A DNA stretch of 64,000 nt, taken from contig NZ_BONK01000001.1 of NCBI RefSeq assembly GCF_016862675.1, forward strand, positions 248,001-312,000, read 5' to 3'. Under the pieces are notes generated by a model. The model was given only the letters and a program-made list of their open reading frames with translations, had not been told where the DNA came from and did no database searches. A program made the position numbers and the translations under genes. Origin of the DNA: Cellulomonas chitinilytica (GTDB lineage Bacteria > Actinomycetota > Actinomycetes > Actinomycetales > Cellulomonadaceae). Position 1 is the stretch's first letter; every line of letters starts with the position of its first letter. Shown in pieces: positions 14,202 through 22,965 of the stretch.

Positions 14202-15722
14202 GTGCGCGCGGACGTCGAGGGGGAACCCCGCACCGGGGACGCCTCGGTGCCGGCCAACCCGCGCGCCCACCTCACCGTCCGGGCCCGGATCCTCACGGCC
14301 GTGGTGGCGCTCGCCGGGCTCACCGTGCTGATCGCGGGCGGCACCGCCTACGGGCTGCAGGTCCGGCAGGTCGACGCCCGGATCGACAACTCGCTCGCCC
14401 GGGCCGTCACCGCGCTGCGGACCGTCGAGGAGGCGGCCGGGTCGAGCACGGACCACCCGGCGATGGACCTCAACGCGCTGCTCAAGGAGTCGGTCCGGAC
14501 CCGCGTGCCCGGCCGGAACGAGGGGGTCGTCACGCTGGTGGACGACGAGCTCGTGTGGCAGGCGGCGCCCGAGACGCAGGCGCTCCCCCTCGGGCAGGAC
14601 GAGGAGCTCGTCGACTACCTGGCGACCCGCTGGTTCGGCCCGGACATCGCTCCGCGGACCCTGCGGACGGCGACCGCCGAGTACCGGTTCGTCGCGGTGC
14701 CCGTGCACGTGTCGCACTCCCCCGGGCGCGGGCTGTTCGTCGTCGCGTTCGACCGCGGTGCCGAGATGCGCGCCCTGCGCGAGACGTACGTGTCGTACGT
14801 CGAGGTCGGGATCGCGGCGCTCGCGCTCACGACGGTGGTCGCGTGGTTCGTCGTCGGGCGCCTGCTGCGGCCGGTGCGCCTGCTGCGGGACACCGCCCGC
14901 CGGGTCACCGAGTCCGACCTGTCGGAGCGCATCGACGTCAGCGGGAAGGACGACCTGTCCGACCTCGCACGCACCGTGAACGCGATGCTCGACCGGCTCC
15001 AGCTGGCGTTCGGGTCGCAGCGGGAGCTGCTCGACGACGTCGGGCACGAGCTGCGGACGCCGCTCACGATCGTGCGCGGCCACCTGGAGCTCATGGACCC
15101 CGAGGACGCGAGCGACGTGCGCGCCACGCAGGCCCTCACGCTCGACGAGCTCGACCGGATGCACCGCCTCGTCGACGACCTGATGACGCTGGCGACCGCG
15201 GACCGTCCCGACTTCGTGCGGCTCGCACCCACGGACGTCGGCCGGCTGACCGACGACGTGCACGACAAGGCGCGCGTGCTCGGGAACCGGCAGTGGGTCG
15301 TCGTGGCGCGGGCCGACGTGACGGTGCAGCTCGACGCCCAGCGGGTCACCCAGGCCTGGCTGCAGCTCCTCGCCAACGCGCACCGCTTCACCGTCCCGGG
15401 CTCCGTGGTCCGGCTGGGCAGCGAGGTCGCGGGCGACCGGCTGCTGCTGTGGGTCCGCGACGAGGGCCCCGGCGTGCCGCCCGAGGAGGAGGAGCGTGTG
15501 TTCGAGCGCTTCCACCGGGGGCAGGCGGACCGCAACCCGCACGGCGCCGGGCTCGGCCTGCCGATCGTCGCCGCCATCGCACGGGCCCACCACGGCCGCG
15601 TCTTCCTCGAGCACCCGCCGCCGCACGCCGGCCCGGGTGCGGTGTTCGTGCTCGACCTCCCGGCCGTCGACCTCGTCGACGGCGAGACCCCACCCGTCCC
15701 CCAGCTCGTGGAGAACCGATGA
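14202..15722 (+). CDS. Membrane sensor histidine kinase
   Basis: 506 aa. TM1 at about 28-50, an extracellular sensor region to about 195, TM2 at about 200-220, then a HAMP linker (LLRPVRLLRDTARRV), the HisKA dimerisation helix with phospho-acceptor His282 in DVGHELRTPLT, and an HATPase domain with an N-box-like LQLLANAHRF, DEGPGVPPEE and GAGLGLPIV. The N-box Asn is present within LANAH. Translationally coupled to the response regulator (ATGA overlap), which it presumably phosphorylates. Signal unknown. GTG start is supported by the promoter immediately upstream. Confidence 0.93.
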   Translation: MRADVEGEPRTGDASVPANPRAHLTVRARILTAVVALAGLTVLIAGGTAYGLQVRQVDARIDNSLARAVTALRTVEEAAGSSTDHPAMDLNALLKESVRTRVPGRNEGVVTLVDDELVWQAAPETQALPLGQDEELVDYLATRWFGPDIAPRTLRTATAEYRFVAVPVHVSHSPGRGLFVVAFDRGAEMRALRETYVSYVEVGIAALALTTVVAWFVVGRLLRPVRLLRDTARRVTESDLSERIDVSGKDDLSDLARTVNAMLDRLQLAFGSQRELLDDVGHELRTPLTIVRGHLELMDPEDASDVRATQALTLDELDRMHRLVDDLMTLATADRPDFVRLAPTDVGRLTDDVHDKARVLGNRQWVVVARADVTVQLDAQRVTQAWLQLLANAHRFTVPGSVVRLGSEVAGDRLLLWVRDEGPGVPPEEEERVFERFHRGQADRNPHGAGLGLPIVAAIARAHHGRVFLEHPPPHAGPGAVFVLDLPAVDLVDGETPPVPQLVENR

Positions 15723-16396
15723 CCCACATCCTGATCGCGGAGGACGAGGAGCGGATCGCCGCGTTCGTCGCCAAGGGCCTGCGGGCCGCCGGGTACGAGG
15801 CGACCGCGGTGACGTCCGGCGCCGAGGCGATCGCGCGGGTCGAGGCCGGCGGCGTGCACCTGCTCGTGCTCGACCTCGGGCTCGTCGACATGGACGGGTT
15901 CGAAGTGCTGCGCCGGCTCCGGGAGTCGGGCCGCACGGTCCCGGTCATCGTGCTGACGGCGCGCTCGTCCGTGACGGACACCGTCACCGGCCTCGAGTCG
16001 GGGGCCGACGACTACATGGCCAAGCCGTTCCGCTTCGAGGAGCTCCTGGCCCGGGTGCGGCTGCGGCTGCGGGCCCAGCCGTCGGCGGTGGCGGGCGAGC
16101 CGTCGGTGCTGTCCCACGGTCCGCTGCAGCTCGACCTGCGCACCCGGCGGATCCGGGTCGGCGGCCAGGAGGTCGACCTGTCCGCGCGGGAGTTCGCGCT
16201 CGCGGAGACCTTCCTGCGCCACCCCGGCGACGTGCTGACCCGGGAGCGCCTGCTGTCCGAGGTGTGGGGGTACGACTTCGACCCGGGCAGCAACGTCGTC
16301 GACGTGTACGTGCGGTACCTGCGCCGCAAGGTGGGTCCGGAGCACTTCGACACGGTCCGTGGGGTCGGGTACCGGCTGGTGGACGCGACGGCCTGA
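15719..16396 (+). CDS. OmpR/PhoB-type response regulator
   Basis: 225 aa. Receiver domain with acidic pocket AEDEE at the N-terminus, phosphorylation site Asp52 (VLDLGL), conserved Thr in VLTARS and Lys102 in MAKPF, followed by a winged-helix DNA-binding domain (VDLSAREFALAETFLRHPGDVLTR... VDVYVRYLRRKV, ending TVRGVGYRL). Starts 4 nt inside the kinase stop codon. Target promoters are not identifiable here. Confidence 0.95.
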   Translation: MTHILIAEDEERIAAFVAKGLRAAGYEATAVTSGAEAIARVEAGGVHLLVLDLGLVDMDGFEVLRRLRESGRTVPVIVLTARSSVTDTVTGLESGADDYMAKPFRFEELLARVRLRLRAQPSAVAGEPSVLSHGPLQLDLRTRRIRVGGQEVDLSAREFALAETFLRHPGDVLTRERLLSEVWGYDFDPGSNVVDVYVRYLRRKVGPEHFDTVRGVGYRLVDATA

Positions 16397-16437
16397 GCCT
16401 GAGCCGCCCCGGGGCGCACCGCTGGCACACTGTCCCG

Positions 16438-17454
16438 ATGCGCGACCTGGCCCTGCTGCCGAAGGCTCACCTGCACCTTCACTTCACGGGCTCGATGCGG
16501 CCGGCGACGCTCGCCGAGCTCGCGGCGGAGCACGGCATCCGCCTGCCGGCCGCGCTGCTCGAGGACGACCCGCTGCACGTGCCGGCCGACGAGCGCGGCT
16601 GGTTCCGGTTCCAGCGGCTGTACGACGCGGCGCGCGCCTGCGTCCGGTCGGAGGCCGACATGCGCCGGATCGTCGCCGAGGCGGCGGCCGACGATGCCGC
16701 GGAAGGATCCGGGCGGCTGGAGATCCAGGTCGACCCGACGTCGTACGCGCCGTTCGTCGGTGGGCTCACGCCCGCGATCGAGATCGTGCTGGACGCCGCC
16801 CGGGAGGCGTCGGTCGCGACCGGTGTCGACGTCGGCGTGGTCGTGGCGGCCTCCCGCATGCGGCACCCGCTCGAGGCGCGGACGCTCGCGCGGCTGGCCG
16901 CCCACCACGCGGGCGACGGACCGGGTCAGGTGGTCGGGTTCGGGCTGTCCAACGACGAGCGCCGCGGCGAGACCTCCGAGTTCGCGCCCGCGTTCGCGAT
17001 CGCCCGTCGTGCGGGTCTGGCGTCGGTGCCGCACGGCGGCGAGCTGCTCGGCCCGGCGCACGTCGAGGACGTCGTCGAGCACCTGCGTCCGGACCGGCTC
17101 GGGCACGGGGTGCGGTCGGTCGAGGACCCGCGGGTGCTGGGGCGGGTCGTGGACGAGGGGGTCGCGCTGGAGGTGTGCCCCGCGTCGAACGTCTCGCTGG
17201 GCGTGTACCGGTCGGCCGACGAGGTCCCTCTCGCGGTGCTCGTCGAGGCGGGGGCGCAGGTGGCTCTCGGGGCCGACGACCCGCTGCTGTTCCGGTCCCG
17301 GCTGCTCGCGCAGTACGAGCTCGCCCGGGACGTGCACGGGTTCACGGACGAGCTGCTCGCGGACCTGGCGCGGTCGTCGATCCGAGCGAGCCGCGCGTCG
17401 GACGACGTGCGGGCGCGGCTGCTCGCCGGGGTGAACGACTGGCTGAGCGCTTGA
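16438..17454 (+). CDS. add: Adenosine deaminase family protein
   Basis: 338 aa amidohydrolase-fold protein; adenosine deaminases convert adenosine to inosine in purine salvage. The zinc-binding HLHLHFTGSMRP motif is at the N-terminus, with further ligands in VPHGGEL and RLGHGVR, and the acidic catalytic pair in LGADDPLLF. The usual HLHLDGS form is HLHFTGS here, a variant I associate with an actinobacterial subgroup, so exact substrate is less certain. The ATG at 16438 lies 6 nt after CACACT, indicating a leaderless start. Confidence 0.88.
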   Translation: MRDLALLPKAHLHLHFTGSMRPATLAELAAEHGIRLPAALLEDDPLHVPADERGWFRFQRLYDAARACVRSEADMRRIVAEAAADDAAEGSGRLEIQVDPTSYAPFVGGLTPAIEIVLDAAREASVATGVDVGVVVAASRMRHPLEARTLARLAAHHAGDGPGQVVGFGLSNDERRGETSEFAPAFAIARRAGLASVPHGGELLGPAHVEDVVEHLRPDRLGHGVRSVEDPRVLGRVVDEGVALEVCPASNVSLGVYRSADEVPLAVLVEAGAQVALGADDPLLFRSRLLAQYELARDVHGFTDELLADLARSSIRASRASDDVRARLLAGVNDWLSA

Positions 17455-17476
17455 CGGCGGGCCGCCGTGCGCGCGA

Positions 17477-17506
17477 TTGTGTCAATCAGTTGATTCATTG
17501 ACACAA
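17477..17506. promoter_or_regulatory. Inverted-repeat operator for the downstream GntR regulator
   Basis: TTGTGTCAAT (17477-17486) and its exact complement ATTGACACAA (17497-17506) around a 10-nt centre; a smaller palindrome ATCA-GT-TGAT is nested inside. The site is an AT-rich island in 74% GC DNA and its right end abuts the Shine-Dalgarno AAGGAG, so bound regulator would block initiation. Autoregulation by the YtrA-type repressor two genes in is the obvious reading. Confidence 0.75.
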
Positions 17507-17515
17507 GGAGCGACG

Positions 17516-18442
17516 ATGTCCGGCGCACTGCCCCTGCTGCTCGTGCTCGTCCTCCTGCTCGGTGTCGCCGTCGTGCTCCGGCCGGTCCGCACGGCCGGGC
17601 CCGCCACCCGCTCGGAGGCGTTCGGGACGGCCGAGCGGCACGCCCACCGGGTCACGGTGGTTGCCTGGGCCGTGCTCGTGCCCGTCCCCGTGCTGGTGGC
17701 GAAGACCACGACGCCCCACCTCCACGGGATCGCGACCGGCGCCTTCCTCGGCACCGTCCCTGCCGTCGCCGGCACCGCGTTCCTGCTCGTCCATCTCGTC
17801 GGCGAGCTCACCTGGCCGCGCCCGCACGGGGCGGTCCGGCGGGCACCGCTCGTCCGGCGCGGGTTCCGCGACGTCGCGCCGCGGGCGCTCACCGCGCTGA
17901 CGGCCACGTGGACGGTCCTGCTGGCGGCGCTCCTCGCGACCAGCGCCGCTGCCGCCGAGGCCGACGGGCGGTCGCTGTCCGCGGTGCACGCCGACGGTTC
18001 GAGGTCGACGGGGGGCCCGTTCCCCGGCTGGTACTACGGGCAGGTCATCGCCGTGGCGACCGCGGTCGTCGTGCTGCTGTGCGTCGCCGTGCTGGCCCTC
18101 GTCGTCCGGCGCGCCGCCGTCGCCGACACGGACCCCGCCGACGACTGGGCGCTGCGCCGCGTCTCGGCCCGGCGGGTCCTCGCGGGCGGGCAGCTCGTCG
18201 TCGCGTGGACCCTCGCCGGGTGCCTGTTCTTCGCGGCGAACTGCGTACGCGGCGTGGAGCCGCGCTGGACGCAGGCCCTGGGCGGCTCGGCCGGCGTCGC
18301 GCTCGCCGGGCTGCTGGTCGCCCTGGCGATCCCGGTCGTCGCCGTCGTCGTCGCGGTCGGTGCGTCGCGCACCCCACGCCTCGACGCCCCGCCCCGCCTC
18401 GGTCCCGCCGTCGCCGCCGCGGCGCGGCCGCGCGTCTCATGA
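17516..18442 (+). CDS. Uncharacterised seven-TM membrane protein in GntR operon
   Basis: 308 aa with about seven hydrophobic helices (roughly 4-22, 48-64, 74-95, 120-145, 172-197, 225-245, 260-285). I recognise no catalytic or transport motif. Loops are short and Arg/Ala rich. The ATG at 17516 follows AAGGAG at 5 nt; an upstream in-frame start lies inside the operator and is rejected. Its stop overlaps the GntR gene by 4 nt. In YtrA-type operons the partner is usually a membrane transporter or permease, so this is probably a regulated membrane protein of unknown substrate. Confidence 0.75.
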   Translation: MSGALPLLLVLVLLLGVAVVLRPVRTAGPATRSEAFGTAERHAHRVTVVAWAVLVPVPVLVAKTTTPHLHGIATGAFLGTVPAVAGTAFLLVHLVGELTWPRPHGAVRRAPLVRRGFRDVAPRALTALTATWTVLLAALLATSAAAAEADGRSLSAVHADGSRSTGGPFPGWYYGQVIAVATAVVVLLCVAVLALVVRRAAVADTDPADDWALRRVSARRVLAGGQLVVAWTLAGCLFFAANCVRGVEPRWTQALGGSAGVALAGLLVALAIPVVAVVVAVGASRTPRLDAPPRLGPAVAAAARPRVS

Positions 18443-18894
18443 CGGCGCAGCTCGAGGTCGACCTGACGTCGGGCGTCCCCGCGTACGAGCAGATCCGCGC
18501 GCAGGTCGTCGCGCACGTCGCCGCCGGGCGGCTCGTCGCGGGCGACCGGCTCCCGACGATCCGGGCGCTCGCCACCGATCTCGGCCTCGCCCCCGGCACC
18601 GTCGCCCGCGCCTTCCACGAGCTGGAGGCCGACGGGGTCGTCGAGACGCGCCGCCGGGCGGGCACGGTGGTGGCGGCGGGCGCGTCCGTGCCAACGGACG
18701 TCGCCCGTCGGGCGGCACAGGTGTACGTCGCGGCTGTGCGGGCCGCCGGGCTGGACGACGCCGAGGCGGTCGCGCTCGTCCGCGGTGCGCTGCTCGGCCC
18801 CGAGGACGTCGCGCCTCAGAGCGTGACGCCCACCAGCACCGGCTCGGGCTCCAGGACCACGCCGAACGCCTCGCGGACCCCGTCGCGCACCTGA
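18439..18894 (+). CDS. GntR/YtrA-family transcriptional regulator
   Basis: 151 aa. Winged helix-turn-helix of the short YtrA type: PAYEQIRAQVVAHVAAGRLVAGDRLPTIRALATDLGLAPGTVARAFHELEADGVVETRRRAGTVV summarised at residues 13-80, followed by a short helical tail without a ligand domain. Coupled to the membrane gene by an ATGA overlap; the palindrome ahead of the operon is its likely operator. The last ~26 codons run antisense into the 3' end of murB for 79 bp and do not look like family sequence, which suggests a shifted or read-through C-terminus. Confidence 0.85.
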   Translation: MTAQLEVDLTSGVPAYEQIRAQVVAHVAAGRLVAGDRLPTIRALATDLGLAPGTVARAFHELEADGVVETRRRAGTVVAAGASVPTDVARRAAQVYVAAVRAAGLDDAEAVALVRGALLGPEDVAPQSVTPTSTGSGSRTTPNASRTPSRT

Positions 18895-19946
18895 CGCGCG
18901 AGCGCGACGAGGTCGGCGGCGTCCGCTCCCCCGCGGTTGGTCAGCGCGAGCGTGTGCTTGGCCGAGAGCGCGGCAGGCCCCGGGGCACCGAAGCCGCGCG
19001 AGAACCCCGCGTGCTCGATGAGCCAGGCGGCGCTCGTCTTGACCAGCCCGTCCGTCGCGGGGAACCGGGGTGCGCCCTCCGGCACCGACTCCGCGGCCAG
19101 CACGGGGTTGGTGAAGAACGACCCGGCGCTCCAGGTGTCGTGGTCGGCGGGGTCGAGCACCATGCCCTTGCGGCCGCGCAGCTCGAGCACCGCGGCCCGC
19201 ACGTCGAGGATCGGGGCTCGCTCCCCGACGCCGACGCCCAGCGTCCGGGCGAGCTCCGGGTAGTCGATCGACCGGGTGTGCGTGCCCTGGCGGAGCTGGA
19301 ACGTCACGTCGAGGACGACGTACCGCGGGGTGGGGTGCCACGGCGAGCGCGGGTCGGCCGGGTCCACCGTGCGCATCGACCGCTTGAGCAGCGAGGTGCG
19401 GTATCCGAACTTCAGGTCGACGAGCGGCAGGGTCCGCACGCGGCCGCGCGCCCGGTCCCACACGCGGACGGTCGAGATCGTCTGCGCGACCTCCTGGCCG
19501 TACGCGCCGACGTTCTGCACGGGCGTCGCGCCCGTCGAGCCCGGGATGCCGGACAGCGCCTCGAGGCCGACCAGCCGGTGCGTCACCGCCTGCTCGACGA
19601 CCTCGTCCCACGGCGTGCCCGCCGGGACCGTGTACGTCACGCCGGCGCACGCCGAGTGGTCCGGGACGTCGATGCCCGTGCGGACGTCCCGCACCACGAC
19701 CCCGTCGAACCCGGCGTCCGACACGAGCAGGTTCGAGCCGCCGCCGACGACGAGCAGCGGCTCGCCCGCGTCGTCCGCCGCCCGGACCGCCTCGACGAGC
19801 TCGCGCTCGGTCGTCGTCTCCACGTACCGCGACGCGGGGCCACCGACCCGGAAGGTGGTGAGGTCCGCGAGCGCGGGGGTGGACGTCGAGGTCGTCACCG
19901 AGGTCGTCACCGAGGTCGTCACCGAGTTCGTCGCCGTGGGCTGCAC
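18816..19946 (-). CDS. murB: UDP-N-acetylenolpyruvoylglucosamine reductase
   Basis: 376 aa flavoenzyme that reduces UDP-GlcNAc-enolpyruvate to UDP-MurNAc in peptidoglycan synthesis. FAD-binding motif LLVVGGGSNLLVSD, the GIPGSTGATPVQNVGAYGQE block, the FGYRTSLLK segment and the catalytic-serine motif SAGSFFTNP are all present; C-terminal NRGGA and LEPEPVLVG are typical. A 12-bp tandem repeat gives SVTT repeats at residues ~8-20, outside the fold. GTG start at 19946 with TAGCCT 6 nt upstream, a leaderless arrangement whose -10 overlaps the stop codon of the MFS gene. Confidence 0.95.
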   Translation of the reverse strand: MQPTATNSVTTSVTTSVTTSTSTPALADLTTFRVGGPASRYVETTTERELVEAVRAADDAGEPLLVVGGGSNLLVSDAGFDGVVVRDVRTGIDVPDHSACAGVTYTVPAGTPWDEVVEQAVTHRLVGLEALSGIPGSTGATPVQNVGAYGQEVAQTISTVRVWDRARGRVRTLPLVDLKFGYRTSLLKRSMRTVDPADPRSPWHPTPRYVVLDVTFQLRQGTHTRSIDYPELARTLGVGVGERAPILDVRAAVLELRGRKGMVLDPADHDTWSAGSFFTNPVLAAESVPEGAPRFPATDGLVKTSAAWLIEHAGFSRGFGAPGPAALSAKHTLALTNRGGADAADLVALARQVRDGVREAFGVVLEPEPVLVGVTL

Positions 19947-19955
19947 CGGACCAGG

Positions 19956-21275
19956 CTAGACCGCGGGCTCGCCGTCCTCGGCCGTCGCCTGCTCCGTCGC
20001 GGGGCGCTTGAGCGGCGCGGCGGCGTTCACGACGAGCAGGCCCAGCACGATCGGCACCAGGATCGCGAGCAGCGCGTGGCGGTACCCGACGTGCTGGGCG
20101 AGCAGCCCGAGCAGCGGCGGCCCCGCGAGGAACGCGCTGTACCCGATCGTCGACACGACGCTCACCCGCGCCGCCGCACGCGCCGGGTCGTCGGACGCCG
20201 CGCTCATGCCGACCGGGAAGCCGAGCGCCGCACCGGCACCCCACGCGACGACGCCGAGCAGCGCGACCCACAGCTGGCCCGACAGGCCGAACACGAGCAG
20301 GCCGACGATCGCGAGGACCGCGCACAGGCGCAGCACGGCGACCCGCCCGAACCGGTCGAGCAGCGCGGTGCCGAACCAGCGCATCCCCGTCATCGCGGCG
20401 ACGAAGACGCCGAACGCGAGGGCGCCGAGCGCGTGGCCGGTGTCGAAGCCGTCGACGACCGCGAGGCTCACCCAGTCGTTCGCGGCCCCCTCGGTGAGGG
20501 CGGCGGCGAGCACGACGAGCCCGATGAGCAGCGTCCGCGGCTCGAGCCACGCCGCGAGCGCCCCGCGCGCGCCGCGCGGCGTCGTGGTGGACGGGTCGGC
20601 CGTGGTGCCCGTGCTGGGGGCGGCGACGGCGTGGGGGTGCTCGTCGTCGGCGGGCAGGAAGGACCGGACCGCGAAGGCGACGCCGATGACGGAGAGCACC
20701 ACGGCGATCGGGATGTGCACCACGACGGGGACGTGCAGCCCGGCGGCGACCGCGGCGATCGCGGCGGCGGCCACCGTGCCGAACGAGAAGCCGGCGTGGT
20801 ACCGCGGCATGACGGTGCGACCGAGGCCCTGCTCGACGGCCGCGCCCTCGAGGTTCATCGCGGCGTCCCACACGCCGGTGCCCACGCCGAACAGCACGAG
20901 CCCGAGACCGACGACGACCACCTGGTCCATGGCCACCCCGACGGACGCGACGACCAGCCCGGTCGCGTTGAGCACCGCGAAGCCGAGCACGGTGCGGCGA
21001 GCGCCCAGACGCTCGACGACGAGCCCGGACACGGGCAGCGACAGGAGCGACCCGACCGACGCGACGAGCAGCAGCACGCCCATCTCCCCCGGGCTGAACC
21101 CCAGCCCGTCACGGATGGCCGGCAGCCGCGATGCCCAGGTCGCGAAGTTGAACCCGTTGAGGATGAACACCACGAACACGGCCAGCGACGCGCGCTGCAC
21201 CAGTCGCGACGGGCCTGGGCTCGGTACCGACCGGTCGTCGGTCGTCATCGGCCCTCCGGCGTGCGGCTCGGTCAT
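19956..21275 (-). CDS. MFS transporter (YbjJ-like), downstream copy
   Basis: 439 aa, about 12 transmembrane helices, with the MFS loop motif (LVVERLGARRTVLG) after TM2 and the second-half counterpart (LLDRFGRVAVLRL). The FNFATWASRLPAIRDGLG entry to TM1 is typical of YbjJ/fucose-permease-like carriers. Close paralogue of the upstream MFS gene, 45 bp away, indicating tandem duplication. ATG at 21275 follows GAGGGGG at 6 nt. Substrate unknown; regulated in all likelihood by the LacI protein on the other side of the pair. Confidence 0.88.
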   Translation of the reverse strand: MTEPHAGGPMTTDDRSVPSPGPSRLVQRASLAVFVVFILNGFNFATWASRLPAIRDGLGFSPGEMGVLLLVASVGSLLSLPVSGLVVERLGARRTVLGFAVLNATGLVVASVGVAMDQVVVVGLGLVLFGVGTGVWDAAMNLEGAAVEQGLGRTVMPRYHAGFSFGTVAAAAIAAVAAGLHVPVVVHIPIAVVLSVIGVAFAVRSFLPADDEHPHAVAAPSTGTTADPSTTTPRGARGALAAWLEPRTLLIGLVVLAAALTEGAANDWVSLAVVDGFDTGHALGALAFGVFVAAMTGMRWFGTALLDRFGRVAVLRLCAVLAIVGLLVFGLSGQLWVALLGVVAWGAGAALGFPVGMSAASDDPARAAARVSVVSTIGYSAFLAGPPLLGLLAQHVGYRHALLAILVPIVLGLLVVNAAAPLKRPATEQATAEDGEPAV

Positions 21276-21320
21276 CGGTGTCCCCCTCGAGGATGTCAGG
21301 GTTGCGGCGTGCGGGCGGGG

Positions 21321-22709
21321 TCAGCAGGCGTGCGCGGCGTGCGCCCGCTCGTCGGGTGCGTGCTCCCCCGGGCGGACGGCCGCGCGTCGGGCGACGAGCA
21401 CCGCGAGGCTGTCGGGCTCGGCGGGGACGAGGGCAGGCAGGTCGTCGAGCACCGGAGCCGGGATGGCCTCCGCCTGCTCGGTCCGGTGCGCGACGCTGCG
21501 CGAGAGCAGCACGCTCGCGAGCATCGCGACGACGATCAGCACGAGCGCGTGCCGGGCACCGGTCACCCCGGCGGCGATCCCCAGCAGCGGCGGGGCGGCG
21601 ATCGACGCGACGGACGCGAACGACGAGACGACGGCGACGCGCCCGGCGGCGCGCAGCGGGTCGTCGGACGCGGCGGCGATGCCGATCGGCACGGCGAGGG
21701 CGGCGCCGAAGCCCCAGGCGACGACACCGACCCCGGCGAGCGTCAGCGAGGGGGCGAACCCGAACAGCAGGAGCCCGACGATCGAGACGGCGCCGGACGC
21801 CCGCAGGACGACGACCCGCCCGAACCGGTCGATGAGCCGGGTGCCGAGGAGGCGGACGACGGTCATCGCCCCGACGAAGACGCCGAGGACGGCACCCCCG
21901 ACGGCCTCCGACCGGCCGAACCCGTCCACGACCGCGAGCGACAGCCAGTCGTTGGCCGAGCCCTCGGACAGGGCGGCGGCCATGATGACGACGCCGATGA
22001 GGAGCGTGCGGGGCTCCCGCCAGGAGTCGAGGGCGGTCGCGATCCGGCGGCGGCGGCCCACCCGGGCCTGCCCGTCCAGCGGGGTCGCCGCCTGCCGGAC
22101 CGGGCGCGGGGTGATCGCGTCGTCGAGCACGACACCGCGCAGCGACGCGAGCCGCCACACCACGGCGACGGCGGCGACCACGGAGAACTGGAGCGCGACG
22201 GAGATGTCCGCGTGCGACGCGGCGGCCCCGAGCGCGGAACCGAGGACGGCACCGATCGAGAACCCGGCGTGGAACTGCGGGATCACGGTCCGGCCCATCG
22301 CGCGCTCGATGCGCGACGACTCGACGTTGAGCGGCACGTTGCCGAGCGCGATCGCGACGCCGTTGAGGAAGATGCCCGCGGACAGCACCGCGACGGAGCC
22401 CACGGTCGGTCCGACGCCCATGAGGACGTACGCGGCGGCGAGCACGAACGTCGCGGCGAGCATGCCGGTGCGGCTGCCCCAGCGCTGCACGATCATCCCG
22501 GAGAACGTCACGGTGACGAGCGCGCCGAGCGAGCCGATGAGCAGGATCCCGCCGAGCTCGGCCGTCGAGAGGTCGAGGGCGTCGCGGACGGTCGGGATGC
22601 GCGCGAGCCAGCTCGAGAACGTGATGCCGGTGAGCGCGAACAGGCCCATGAGGAGCCAGCGGGCGCGGGCGATGGCGGGGACGTGCCCGGCGAGGGCGGG
22701 GTGGGACAA
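21321..22709 (-). CDS. MFS transporter (YbjJ-like), upstream copy
   Basis: About 462 aa, 12 predicted membrane helices, paralogous to the next gene (shared TM1 SSWLARIPTVRDAL, NDWLSLAVVDGF and GWGFGAALAVPIG-like segments). Start assigned to TTG at 22709, with GGAG 6 nt upstream; the first ATG would remove part of TM1, and the long upstream frame runs through the operators. Divergent from lacI with two operator copies in between, so sugar-responsive repression is expected. The transported compound cannot be inferred. Confidence 0.85.
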   Translation of the reverse strand: MSHPALAGHVPAIARARWLLMGLFALTGITFSSWLARIPTVRDALDLSTAELGGILLIGSLGALVTVTFSGMIVQRWGSRTGMLAATFVLAAAYVLMGVGPTVGSVAVLSAGIFLNGVAIALGNVPLNVESSRIERAMGRTVIPQFHAGFSIGAVLGSALGAAASHADISVALQFSVVAAVAVVWRLASLRGVVLDDAITPRPVRQAATPLDGQARVGRRRRIATALDSWREPRTLLIGVVIMAAALSEGSANDWLSLAVVDGFGRSEAVGGAVLGVFVGAMTVVRLLGTRLIDRFGRVVVLRASGAVSIVGLLLFGFAPSLTLAGVGVVAWGFGAALAVPIGIAAASDDPLRAAGRVAVVSSFASVASIAAPPLLGIAAGVTGARHALVLIVVAMLASVLLSRSVAHRTEQAEAIPAPVLDDLPALVPAEPDSLAVLVARRAAVRPGEHAPDERAHAAHAC

Positions 22710-22746
22710 CGCAGGCTCCGGTCGGGACGTGACGTGACAGAGAGGG

Positions 22747-22760
22747 TCGAATCGATTCGA
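22747..22760. promoter_or_regulatory. LacI-type operator, perfect 14-bp palindrome
   Basis: TCGAATCGATTCGA with a central CG, the classical architecture of LacI-family sites, 38 bp upstream of the MFS start and opposite the lacI gene. Confidence 0.75.
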
Positions 22761-22779
22761 GCAGGGTTTGAACGGGATG

Positions 22780-22793
22780 TCGAATCGTTTTGA
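22780..22793. promoter_or_regulatory. Second LacI-type operator copy
   Basis: TCGAATCGTTTTGA, same first eight bases as the perfect copy and 12 of 14 identical overall, 33 bp centre to centre. Spacing of about three helical turns suits two repressor dimers on one face. Confidence 0.65.
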
Positions 22794-22965
22794 TGGAGGC
22801 GTCCATACTGCGGGTACGCTGGCCGTCGCGTCAAACACGCGCACTCCGTCGCGCCCGGCAGCGCGACCCGCGTCCCGACGCCCCAGAGCAAGAGCACGCC
22901 GCACCCGGCCCCCGGTCGCCCCGAGCGACCGCGCGACGCCGGGAGCGCCGACCCGGAGGTGCACC

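Noticed and set aside
18360..22793. Giant plus-strand reading frame of 1477 residues
   Set aside because: It is the reverse-strand shadow of murB and the two MFS genes, with Arg/His/Asp-rich low-complexity translation typical for high-GC antisense frames.
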